Shown in pieces: positions 23,301 through 33,011 of a stretch of DNA of 64,000 bases. The notes under the pieces are model-generated. The model searched no databases. It had not been told where the DNA came from and worked only from the letters and a program-made list of their open reading frames with translations. Source of the stretch: Bolinopsis microptera (lineage: Eukaryota > Ctenophora > Tentaculata > Lobata > Bolinopsidae); contig NC_087084.1 of the NCBI RefSeq assembly GCF_026151205.1, positions 16,280,227 to 16,344,226 on the forward strand, given 5' to 3'. The number at the start of each line of letters is the position of its first letter. Position 1 is the stretch's first letter. A program made the position numbers and the translations under genes.

Positions 23301-25127
23301 CTGATTTGCCTCCAAAATGCCGAGCAATTTTAATGAACTGATATCATTTACCATTTACCGTCTCTTCTTTATTCAAATTTCTATCAGTCCTTAGTACGTT
23401 TTGGAGCTTTGTTTTCTTTCGAAACCATTCACCATTATATTTTAGGTTTCTCGCTTCTACAGAAATAATGTTTACGCGACAGTTGTTGTTGACGTTGTTC
23501 TTGTGTCACTGCTCTGTAGCTCACGATCAGGAGAGACGCCTCCCACCCTCAAGTGACCATGCGATAACCGAGATGAGACTCAACTTTAAGGAGGAGATGC
23601 TCAATTTGAGGGAAGAGGTAAGGAATAATTTATTTTTTATGGTTTTAGAGTGAAAAATTTAAATTTCACCTAGAATTTATAACAGGAATTAACTAAAATG
23701 TAAAAAGTTTATCGAATTTCTGTAATTAAAGATAGCGTAGCCTAGTATAGCTCCTTTAAATACAATATAATATATTATATAATAAACATCATAATCAGGT
23801 ACAAGATATATTGGGAGGTTCTGAAAGATCACTTTTTTGGATGATCAGGGAATTAATTGACGAAGTCAGAGAATATAAGGCCGAGGTAGTACAGCAAGAC
23901 AAAGTGGTGGAACAACTTAAATCAGACCTAACTACAGCTCTATACAAACTGGATGAAGTCAAGGAAAACCAGGTGATGCTGAAAAAGGGATATGATGTGG
24001 TACGATCTGAAGTCAGGCTAATATCTCAACACAAGCTGAGCTGGCAAAACACCACTGCCAGTTACAGAACAGCCGACTTCTTAGTGGACGGGGTTTACAC
24101 CAGGACAACAGACGAAACCATCAACCCAATACAACACAACTTAGCTGGGGTAAACCAGATAGTCTCCATTGATCTGGGAGGTTTCTTCAAAATACACACC
24201 GTCAAGATCTGGAACAGACTGTCTTCCTACCAGGAGCGAGGCTCGGGTCTCATAGTCTCCGCAGACCGGGTAATTATAGGTGTTACGTCAGGGTCACGTG
24301 ATTTGTACAGCGTCGTGGCCGAAACTGAGGTTTACGCCAGAACGATCACTATTAGACAACCAAATGAGGAACACATCAACCTTCTTGAGGTTCAAGTGTT
24401 TGGTTCTGGTCCTTATGGTCCGGAGGAATTTGTTTAGAACTTTAGAAGTGAGGGGGATACATACAAGAACTAAATCTAAACATTAGACTATTGAGAACGA
24501 AGTAAGAAAGGATTCATCTAGGCATTATTTTCTTGAAACCTGGTTTTGCATTGATTTAAGTAATTTGTGAGTTAACAGAAATTCGATTATATAGCAGTTT
24601 TATTGTACAAGACTAAAACAGTTAATTGGCATATGATTTTAAGTCACAATATAGGTTAACATTCCAAGTTAATTTATTTTTTACCGCCACGTTTTATGTT
24701 AAAGAAAATCTTGTGGTAATTCCTCTGATAGCCAGATAATAGCCAAAAAGTTTGATCACTTATATCATCTATCTTATTGCATTTGTTATAATTATCGTCG
24801 TGTTTCCATAATTTGTTATAAATTATCCTCGTGTTTCATTTTGATCAAATTAGCTGTGCAGGATTGGTAGAAATATGATATAATATTATTAGCTGTGCAG
24901 GATTGGTAGAAATATGATATAATATTATCAAACACAACCTAACAATAACTTGAATAAAACTAACCTGTTCCAGTTATGAGAATGTTCTCATTACAGATAA
25001 CTTTACTGTTTCTGTTGACAAACAGATAAGCAAACGCCCAGAACCACTCGTATATACCGACCTTGTAAAGCGTGAACACATCCTTTATAAAGGTGACACA
25101 TGCCGCTATAAAACTTTTCACACACAT
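17337..25127 (-). CDS. Short-chain dehydrogenase/reductase, retinol dehydrogenase 10/SDR16C-like, 7 exons, 3' end not found
   Basis: A predicted NAD(P)-dependent membrane-associated oxidoreductase, probably acting on retinoid, steroid or lipid alcohols. Exons in transcript order (minus strand): 25127-24965, 23029-22934, 22629-22541, 22092-21995, 20278-20208, 17781-17651 and 17459-17337. All have GT/AG borders and join in phase to give 257 codons. Seen in order: a hydrophobic N-terminal anchor (WFWAFAYLFV), cofactor motif TGTGSGIGK spanning the exon 1/2 junction, DIND at the end of the second strand, NVAG (usually NNAG), catalytic Ser in TISSVAG, YSCSK as the catalytic Tyr-x3-Lys, and NPYFIKTGMF, typical of the 17-beta-HSD11/RDH10 group. 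The C-terminal 40-60 residues usual in this family must lie in exons at lower coordinates that I did not find. Start chosen at the ATG preceding the anchor. Confidence 0.88.
18123..18150. repeat. Perfect 28-bp palindrome
   Basis: Fourteen-base arms with no spacer, built from GTGTACA/TGTACAC words. It lies in an intron of the SDR gene. No function is evident. Confidence 0.9.
18808..19262 (+). repeat. Dispersed repeat, copy 2 (see 6920-7478)
   Basis: Same orientation as copy 1 and clearly homologous, including the shared segment around GGCCGAGCGCCGCCCAGTT. The sequence just upstream (18765-18790, CAGTAAAACCC) resembles the terminal inverted repeat start of pogo-like DNA transposons, but no matching opposite end was found, so the class stays open. 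Confidence 0.72.
20056..20207 (-). other. Cluster of consensus 5' splice sites downstream of an SDR exon
   Basis: The SDR exon 20278-20208 ends at a consensus donor (GTAAGT at 20207-20202). In the next 150 nt of intron there are six more minus-strand GTAAGT words (at 20149, 20131, 20120, 20100, 20082 and 20056 on plus numbering), most preceded by CTTG or ATG just as the real donor is. The array looks like a degenerate duplication of the exon/intron boundary word. Confidence 0.75.
20548..20621 (-). other. tRNA-like SINE head, unit 1 (also 20894-20967 and 21240-21313)
   Basis: A 74-nt cloverleaf-like segment: acceptor stem AGGGTCA/TGTCCCT with one mismatch, A box TAGCTCAATTGGTAGAGC, an anticodon-like stem GAGA/TCTC, and a T arm CTGGG/CCCAG covering the B-box word GGGATCATTCC. 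The anticodon loop lacks the invariant U33, so I treat it as a SINE promoter head rather than a working tRNA gene. Confidence 0.7.
21647..21720 (+). other. tRNA-like SINE head in the inverted unit
   Basis: The same 74-nt tRNA-like head in plus orientation. The inverted unit begins only about 14 nt upstream of it and runs to the target-site duplication at 21924, so this unit is the only one with a free 3' end at the insertion border. Confidence 0.7.
22884..22928. repeat. 8-bp tandem repeat at an SDR splice donor
   Basis: Five copies of GTGCAAAA directly abut the donor of the SDR exon 23029-22934. Read on the minus strand the intron begins GTAGAC and then enters the repeat. Confidence 0.85.
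23468..24437 (+). CDS. Secreted coiled-coil protein with C-terminal F5/8C (fucolectin-like) domain, 2 exons
   Basis: A predicted secreted carbohydrate-binding lectin of 262 residues. Exon 1 is 23468-23617 (50 codons, donor GTAAGG) and exon 2 is 23799-24437, joining in phase 0 and ending in TAG. The N-terminus is a signal peptide (hydrophobic LLLTLFLCHCSVA). Residues about 35-115 are charged and heptad-like (VVQQDKVVEQLKSDLTTAL), a probable coiled coil for oligomerisation. Residues about 120-255 match the discoidin/fucolectin jelly-roll: TASYRTADFLVDGVYT, NQIVSIDLGGFFKIHTVKIW and the terminal NLLEVQVFG. The usual disulfide Cys residues of fucolectins are missing. The whole gene lies in the first intron of the SDR gene on the opposite strand. 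A 3' splice site 5 nt before the ATG suggests a 5' UTR intron or a trans-splice acceptor. Confidence 0.85.
24785..24927. repeat. Two short tandem duplications
   Basis: A unit of about 33 bp (ending CGTGTTTC) is repeated around 24785-24840, and a 39-bp unit containing AGCTGTGCAGGATTGG is duplicated at 24849-24927, about 40 bp from the first SDR donor site. Confidence 0.8.
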
Positions 25128-25502
25128 ACCTTGAGGGAATTTGTGGAATTTAGAGTCAATTAATTAAGTTAAGTAATTAGAATCTTTTTAATTTTAAACT
25201 TAATAAGGTTAGTGAAAATATCTGTTGATTTTGTAATTTAACTGTACGATTTACATGTTTATCAATTGGGATGGCAATTAATTTGCCACAGTATTAATTA
25301 CAGAAAGTTTGATTTTTATGAAGCGAAGGAAACGATAATAAGATATATATAAGCTGAACTATTATTTACAAATAAATTAAATATTTTATGATTATATCCT
25401 AACATTGAACACAATTAATGAAAAATATGTATATAAATCTGACGACCCGTCATATCCCTTAAAAGTGATGAACCTGTTCATGTTATATTATATAATCCTG
25501 TA

Positions 25503-28500
25503 TCTGACTGAAAAGCCGCACAATGTTTTGAGTATACGAGGTTTGTGATGTTATTTGGGTTTATTGGGGTCTATAGATCAAAAAAAAATTGGGTAGACAA
25601 AAAGTTATGTGTCCACCAGGTCTGTGGCCACGCCCTTTTATATGATCGTGGGAAAATCTTACCTTTTCCTAATATAAATTCATATTTGCTCAATCAAAGC
25701 AAGTAGGGTATCAAAACTAATGTTTTTTGACCCAAGAAATCGATTGGTGACATCTATTTGACTTTCAGACCACTCCCAGATAAGATAACCACGCCCATAT
25801 TTACAATTGAGCGTAAAAATTTCCAAAAATGTAAGCAATTTTTTTGGGCAAATTGGGTGTTGAGACCTATGTTTTTTGACCCAAGAAATCGATTGGTGAC
25901 ATCTATTTGACTTTCAGACCACTCCCAGATAAGATAACCACGCCCATATTTACAATCGAGCGCCAAGAATTCCCAAATACTCATATGGATCTGAAGACAT
26001 TCCCGTCTATATAACTTCCGGCCCGGGGTTTGAGACTTGGAATAGCTCAAGTGACCCATCAGAAACAAATATGGCCTGGGTAGAAATTGTTACTATGGTG
26101 CCGTTTTGCGCAATTGACCACGCCCTTTTTTTGGCACTTTTGCGACTTTAAAATCAAAATAACTCCGCTTCTAATTGGAATTAAAAGCTCAACTTGGCTT
26201 TGAAGTTGTTCAGAATCATCACATTTAGGGGGGTAGAGCATATTTCTAAAGTCACTAGACATCAGGTTGTTGAGTTATATGACCACACCCTTTTTTTCTC
26301 TCGAGAGTCATAATTTGCACACTTAATACGAGATATCTCGGCTTCTGATTGAGCTAGGTGCTTATCCGGGGCATTAACTTGTTCAAAATCATCAGTTTAA
26401 GTAGGGTAGAGCATAATTTCAAAGTCCTCAAAGATCAGGTTGTTGAGTTTTTTGGCCAAAACCTATTTTTACGCTCTTGCGAGTAGCAATTGCAGCGCTT
26501 AAAATTAAAATTACTCAGCTTCTGATTGAAGTTAGGAGCTAAACTCGGGCAGCAAAATGGTCAGAATTATGATATGGAGTGGGGTAGAACGTGGTTTCAA
26601 AGTCCTCAGACATCAGGTTGTTGAGGTATTAGGCCACACCCTATTCTTACGATATCGCGAGTAGCAATTGACACACTTAATACAAAATATATCGGCTTCT
26701 GATTGGAGTAAAGAGCTAAACTCGGGCAGCAAAATGGTCAGAATTATCATATTAAGTGGGGTTAAGCATAATTTAAAAGTCCTCAAACATCAGGTTGTTG
26801 AGTTTTTTGGTCAAAACCTATTTTTACGCTCTTGCAAGTAGCAATTGCAGTGCTTAAAATTAAAATTACTCAGCCTCTGATTGGAGTTAGGAGCTAAACT
26901 CGGGCAGTAAAATGGTCAGAATTATCACATTAAGTTAGGTTTCAAAGTCCTCAGTCATCAGGTTGTTAAGTTGTTAGGCCACACCATATTTCTAAGCACT
27001 TACTTGCAACAATTACAAAACTCATTAAAAGGTATCTCGGCTTCTGATTGGAGTTCGGTGCTTAGCCTGGGCATGAAGATATTTAGAATTAGAGCAGTAA
27101 GGGGAGTAGAGGCTAGATCATGGTTCTACCTGATGTCTGTGTACTCTATTCAATGCGAAGCTTTGATCATTTTAATGTCCAAGATTAACACTCAACTCCA
27201 ACCAGAAGCGGAGATATCTTAGTATTTCATTATGAAATGCTGTTATCACAAATGCGTAAACTACTAATACCACTACTACTATGTCAGAACTAAGTCCGAT
27301 CTACGCCAGATAACCCCCTCCATACATCCCTGTCCCGCATCAAGGTTCGCAGTTCATCTTTAGAGTTTGTCGGTTGTCCCAACTACCTTCAGTAACATAG
27401 ACAAGTAGCTTTGTCTTGGTCGCGTAAAGGTTATGGTCTATTAACTCATAAACTTGATACCAGAGGACTTTGAGATTACTTCTCATGTGATAGTTCTGAA
27501 CATAATAAGCATGTTAATGGCCAAATTCAGCTTCGAACAAGGCCTGACCGAGGCCGAGGAAAAATCGCTATTCCTCGGTAAAACCGAGGCCGAGGCCGAA
27601 GACTCGGTCGACACTTGGCTTCGAACTCCGATCAGAAACCGAGTTATATTGATTTTAAGTGCTATAATTGCTACTGGCGAGAGCGTTAAAATAGGTTTTG
27701 GCCAAAAACCTCAGCAACCTGATGTTTGAGGACTTTTAAATTATGCTTAACCCCACTTAATATGATAATTCTGACCATTTTGCTGCCCGTGTTTAGCTCT
27801 TTACTCCAATCAGAAGCCGATATATTTTGTATTAAGTGTGTCAATTGCTACTCGCGATATCGTAAGAATAGGGTGTGGCCTAATACCTCAACAACCTGAT
27901 GTCTGAGGACTTTGAAACCACGTTCTACCCCACTCCATATCATAATTCTGACCATTTTGCTGCCCGAGTTTAGCTCCTAACTTCAATCAGAAGCTGAGTA
28001 ATTTTAATTTTAAGCGCTGCAATTGCTACTCGCAAGAGCGTAAAAATAGGTTTTGGCCAAAAAACTCAACAACCTGATCTTTGAGGACTTTGAAATTATG
28101 CTCTACCCTACTTAAACTGATGATTTTGAACAAGTTAATGCCCCGGATAAGCACCTAGCTCAATCAGAAGCCGATATATCTCGTATTAAGTGTGCAAATT
28201 ATGACTCTCGAGAGAAAAAAAGGGTGTGGTCATATAACTCAACAACCTGATGTCTAGTGACTTTAGAAATATGCTCTACCCCCCTAAATGTGATGATTCT
28301 GAACAACTTCAAAGCCAAGTTGAGCTTTTAATTCCAATTAGAAGCGGAGTTATTTTGATTTTAAAGTCGCAAAAGTGCCAAAAAAAGGGCGTGGTCAATT
28401 GCGCAAAACTGCACCATAGTAACAATTTCTACCCAGGCCATATTTGTTTCTGATGGGTCACTTGAGCTATTCCAAGTCTCAAACCCCGGGCCAGAAGTTA

Positions 28501-29009
28501 TATAGACGGGAATGTCTTCAGATCCATATGAGTATTTGGGAATTCTTGGCGCTCGATTGTAAATATGGGCGTGGTTATCTTATCTGGGAGTGGTCTGAAA
28601 GTCAAATAGATGTCACCAATCGATTTCTTGGGTCAAAAAACATAGGTCTCAACACCCAACTTGCCAAAAAAAATTGCTTACATTTTTGGAAATTTTTACG
28701 CTCAATTGTAAATATGGGCGTGGTTATCTTATCTGGGAGTGGTCTGAAAGTCAAATAGATGTCACCAATCGATTTCTTGGGTCAAAAAACATTAGTTTTG
28801 ATACCCTACTTGCTTTGATTGAGCAAATATGAATTTATATTAGGAAAAGGTAAGATTTTCCCACGATCATATAAAAGGGCGTGGCCACAGACCTGGTGGA
28901 CACATAACTTTTTGTCTACCCAAATTTTTTTTGATCTATAGACCCCAATAAACCCAAATAACATCACAAACCTCGTATACTCAAAACATTGTGCGGCTTT
29001 TCAGTCAGA
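25503..29009. mobile_element. 3.5-kb foldback element with ~1.4-kb inverted arms
   Basis: The left arm (25503 to about 26890) and right arm (about 27640 to 29009) are inverted copies of each other, near-identical for the outer 1.2 kb and looser inside. Termini read TCTGACTGAAAAGCC and its complement, flanked by TA at 25501-25502 and 29010-29011, which fits a TA target-site duplication of the Tc1/mariner type. Within each arm a unit of about 175 bp, marked by CAGGTTGTTGAG, recurs at least five times (left arm: 26262, 26436, 26613, 26791, 26958). The centre holds GGCCGAG-rich sequence and no transposase. Mirrored open frames of up to 104 codons have no recognisable domains. Probably non-autonomous. 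Confidence 0.88.
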
Positions 29010-29011
29010 TA

Positions 29012-29365
29012 CTTGATTAATATTAGTTACAACTGCCCGGCAGTATCAAATAAAGAAATAATAACCTTAAAACCGTTATTCATCTGAAACGTCTGACTCT
29101 GAATTTTATGTACAATTTTTTGTACATAACATAATTTACAATATCTTAAATAACTAAAAACTGTATTGCCATGCTTCCTTTCAAATTTTCAAGATTTAAT
29201 CAGTCCCAGTGGCCCATCTGCATCAGTAAACATGTACATATTTATCGTGAATGAACTTCAAAGATATAAATTCTATTGCCGATCGATCTCGATAACTTTA
29301 TTAGTATCAATAGATACCAAAAGTAAGTAACTAAATGACAACAATTTACACTGAACCCTCAATCC
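29012..29365. other. Spacer and BBS7 3' UTR
   Basis: AT-rich sequence between the foldback element and the BBS7 stop codon. Apart from the polyadenylation signal I see nothing in it. Confidence 0.6.
29297..29302 (-). terminator. Polyadenylation signal of BBS7
   Basis: AATAAA on the minus strand about 64 nt after the BBS7 stop codon at 29366-29368, the only such hexamer close to the gene end. Confidence 0.6.
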
Positions 29366-31504
29366 TCATACAGCAGATATCTCAAAGAAATCAACAAGCG
29401 TCTCAAGCTCGTAGTTATCCAGAACTTCCAGCAACATCGGAACTTTACTCTTCACATTTAGTCCCTTAAACTTGAACTTGTCAATGTAAAGATCTGTTAT
29501 CATGCCATACAACCTCTCCAGATGACAGGGCTGGAGTTTGAAGGCTGCTTGAAGCTTATCTGCGTTCTGTATAATGTCCTTGTACTCCGGGGAGAGAAAG
29601 TCCAAGTTTGGTTCGTGCATGGAAAGTTCCTTCAAAGCATCAATCAGTTGAACTTTCTTAGCAAGGAGAAGCTGCTCGTCTAACTTAGGATGTATTAGTC
29701 TAAGTGAATGGGGGATTGACTCTTCATTCAGCTCGTATGTAATGTTCACAGCAATTTTCCTCTGGGTAGCTAACTTGGTGATGACGTCCTTGAGAATGGA
29801 AATAGTGCTGATGTTATCAGATCTGAACTCAACTGCACCTTGTCTGTAATTACACTCTAACTGAGTGTCCAGGAATGTACTCTGAAAGAACATCGTTATA
29901 GACTCCCCAGAAGGACACTTGTCAGGCACCTCAGGGATACAATATCCAATCCAGGAATGCACCTCACCAAGACTGAACTTACCGCTCAGCTTCAAGGTGT
30001 TCATGGGACGTTCACTGTCGATAATGTGGGTACGGCGATGAAGAGAAAGAGGTTTGATCTGGTATTGCTTAAGTTGACAAGTCTTTGGTTGGATCCTGGG
30101 GGTGATGTACACTTGTAGTGTACCGTATTGTCCCTCTATAGACCGCACTTTTACATCCAGTCTGGTAGTGTTAGCTTGGCATCTGTATGTTGCGAGGAGG
30201 TAGTTCTTATCCTCTGGATCACATGCACTGTGGCTGACTACAGCTGAATTCCTTTCCACGTCTAGCAGATCTATGGGCACGTCACATTGCAGCAGAACGT
30301 TCTCGATTGGCATCTGAATTTCTATTGATAGCAGATAATTAGCATCGACCGGGTTTAAAGTGAACTTATCATTAACATGGAACTTTACAACCGCACTGAT
30401 AGCAGAATCCGAACCGGCAGACTTTTGATACTTTTCACGCTCGGCCAGAACTTGTCGCTTGAGATCCTCAATATCTTTCTTCAGATCATCTAGCTTCGTC
30501 TTGGCAGAGGGTGATATAATGTTCTGTGCAACGTGAGACTTTACCTGGGATGTCAAACTGATCACGTGCCCAGGGTATGTTGCTACCACTACATCTGCAT
30601 GTCCAGCAGATGTGATCAGTCCTGCTCCGATTGATGTGATGGATTCTGAAACATTCTTTGAGGTTATCAATTTGGGTTGGCCTTCCGAGATAGAGTAGAC
30701 TTCGACAGTACCATCATCTCTTGCAATCACCAATTCAGACACCCCATCGTTGTTTACATCGTATGTGTCAATTGCAGTGATTCCTCCTAGATTATTTGAG
30801 TTTGCTATTTCCCATCTGTGGCAGGGATTGTCTTTATTGACAGTACATAGACCTATGATCCCATCTTTTGTGCCATATATGAGATTATTGTGTCCGAAGC
30901 CACTCATAATATCAAATAAAGCTAAAGTTTCAGGCGAACCTGGAACTTCTGCTTCGTAGAGCAGCTCACTTCCTGATAACACTCTCAGTACCCTATCCTG
31001 ACATCCTAAAACTGGGAAAATATCCTTGCCAGAACCAGGAATACCTATCATGTCGTTAATCTTATCACAGGATAAGTAGAAGTGTGTATCCTGACAATTA
31101 GTGTACATGTTGTAGATATACTGGCCCGTTATATGTAGATCAGGTCCTGAAACGAACATAGATTTAATGCTGTCACTCAGGTTGGTTTCAAACATCAGGA
31201 ATTGCTTTCCGCGCTTTGTGAAGCCCCGCACTTCTGATCCGGAGGATACGAATATCTTTTCTTGTAACGATCCCTTGGCTCCTCCCAGCTCCAACCTTTC
31301 TACTTTAGGACCAGGCAGAGTTTTGAAGTCTACAACAGTTTCACTGCGCTTCATCTGAAAGCAGGTTAAAACTCCACTGTGGTCGGCAACCGCAACACGC
31401 TGAACCATCTTTTTTGCATTTGGAGGATTTGGAAGGACTTTCATGGACTTCATGGAAGTAGATCCGACGGTCATGAGATCAATACGGGATAGCTGGAACT
31501 CCAT
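29366..31504 (-). CDS. BBS7: BBSome complex member BBS7, full length, uninterrupted coding region
   Basis: A 712-residue protein, close to the 715 of human BBS7, that aligns along its whole length with what I know of the family. BBS7 is a core BBSome subunit that assembles with BBS2 and BBS9 and moves membrane proteins in cilia. Landmarks: the N-terminal propeller with TLPGPKVERLELGG and EVRGFTKRGKQFL, the DDGTVEVYS blade, a coiled coil around residues 335-360 (LDDLKKDIEDLKRQ), then the platform and C-terminal helical part with PRIQPKTCQ, FLDTQLECNYR, LAKKVQLIDALKEL and LERLYGMITDLYIDKFKFKG. No frameshift or stop. The vertebrate gene has many introns; here the coding region has none. The only splice signal is an acceptor 14 nt upstream of the ATG (CTTTCTGTTCAG). 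Confidence 0.97.
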   Translation of the reverse strand: MEFQLSRIDLMTVGSTSMKSMKVLPNPPNAKKMVQRVAVADHSGVLTCFQMKRSETVVDFKTLPGPKVERLELGGAKGSLQEKIFVSSGSEVRGFTKRGKQFLMFETNLSDSIKSMFVSGPDLHITGQYIYNMYTNCQDTHFYLSCDKINDMIGIPGSGKDIFPVLGCQDRVLRVLSGSELLYEAEVPGSPETLALFDIMSGFGHNNLIYGTKDGIIGLCTVNKDNPCHRWEIANSNNLGGITAIDTYDVNNDGVSELVIARDDGTVEVYSISEGQPKLITSKNVSESITSIGAGLITSAGHADVVVATYPGHVISLTSQVKSHVAQNIISPSAKTKLDDLKKDIEDLKRQVLAEREKYQKSAGSDSAISAVVKFHVNDKFTLNPVDANYLLSIEIQMPIENVLLQCDVPIDLLDVERNSAVVSHSACDPEDKNYLLATYRCQANTTRLDVKVRSIEGQYGTLQVYITPRIQPKTCQLKQYQIKPLSLHRRTHIIDSERPMNTLKLSGKFSLGEVHSWIGYCIPEVPDKCPSGESITMFFQSTFLDTQLECNYRQGAVEFRSDNISTISILKDVITKLATQRKIAVNITYELNEESIPHSLRLIHPKLDEQLLLAKKVQLIDALKELSMHEPNLDFLSPEYKDIIQNADKLQAAFKLQPCHLERLYGMITDLYIDKFKFKGLNVKSKVPMLLEVLDNYELETLVDFFEISAV

Positions 31505-31520
31505 GATTACGTCCCTATCT

Positions 31521-33011
31521 GAACAGAAAGGTAGATTAAAAAGGGTTTAATAATTCATTAACATCATACGGTAGTTATATAAATTTAAAAGAAATGTCAT
31601 GAAGATTTTCCACGAACTAACAGGAACGATTGATCAAGGACCTTTTATGATCTAAATGATCGAACAGCTTTCAAATTAGAGGCCGGGTAAAATTAAAACT
31701 TTGAAAATAATGAGAAGTAAGAGAATGTGCGAGAGAGTGACATGTCACATTATATAGTGAGCTGCGAGAGCCGGAAATAAGTGAGAATTGTAAAATGTAA
31801 AATACTGATAACGCAATTTGAACTAATCGTTATCGAAATATCAAACAGCTAATGTCCTGAATAGATAAAATCCGGTCTTGGAATATTATTCATGAGAAAT
31901 GTTTTCTTGGGTAAATTTCTATTGATCCCGTTTGATGCGACAAGGAAAAGGCTCTTATCAGGAAAGGAATTATTCAACATTTCAATGCGACATCGTATTC
32001 ATGATATAAAAATATTTCTATCAAAAATTGAAAACGTAAAAAACATAAATCTGAATCAAAATTAGTGTATAATTATTTTCAATTCTTTTTTTTATATTTC
32101 AAAATTCAAATAAACTTTACATCAATGTATTACAGTTATATTTATAAAAGACCACAATATCTCCTGTGAGGCAAAAACATTGAAAGTGAGAGCTAGAAAA
32201 ATATTCCTAAGACTCAACACTACCAGACTACAGCTGGAGCTGAGAAACATTATGTTAACATCATAGTAAAATTCATTTCGGCTGATCCAAAACACGGTGG
32301 TAAAACCATATTAATTACATTGGTGCCGATGTTTCAAATTCTGTATTTTATGTAGGGTCGGCCCGACCCTACATAAAATACAGAATTTGAATCATTAATA
32401 AATAATCAAGAGAACAAATTAAAATGTATACGATACCTTCTTGCTACTACTCCACAGACGTACACGACATATCAACAAAACAACATAATTGTATATTATA
32501 TTCAATAAACTTTATCCAAAAATGCGATACAAAAAGTCATAACAAAAATTAGTTCATACGACGACAAACTTTTATAGCAATAACGTACACTCCTAGAAGT
32601 ACTACAAGACTAAATATACTACACATGATTACAAAAGCGTGGAATGCTACAACGGTGAACAAGCTAGATGATGTGAAGTGTGTAGGTATGTATCTAGTGT
32701 GACGCGAAATGGCGGGAATGGTACTGACCAATGAGAAGTGCAAAACGTGGGAGCCAAATATGGTTTGATTAAGGAGTAGAGGTAGTGTGTTAAATGCGAG
32801 GCGGAAGTGTGCGTGTCCTGAATAGAGATAACAGCTGGGCTTAATAACTCTTGAAAAAGAAAACGTAAAATATATGCTACAAAATCGAATGCCCTAAGTG
32901 TTGTAGAAATAAAGCAGTTAAAATCCAAATAAAAAACTTACATTATGATTATTCTCATTTTATCTTTTTATCGGTCCCAATCAACATTTAAAAAACACGT
33001 GACCGTAAATT
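31521..33011. other. Intergenic region between BBS7 and the UGT gene
   Basis: AT-rich, no supportable gene. Open frames on the minus strand around 32549-32928 have no recognisable domain. It contains one near-perfect long palindrome (listed separately). Confidence 0.6.
32334..32390. repeat. 57-bp perfect inverted repeat with 1-nt loop
   Basis: Two 28-base arms (32334-32361 and 32363-32390) are exact reverse complements around one C. The centre is GGGTCGG C CCGACCC and the outer parts are AT-rich. It could extrude as a cruciform or fold as an RNA hairpin. I saw no terminator-like T run or flanking gene that would explain it. Confidence 0.92.

Noticed and set aside
25754-28758. Mirrored 67- and 104-codon frames in the foldback arms as genes
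   Set aside because: They exist in both arms only because the arms are inverted copies; no domain, splice or codon-use support.
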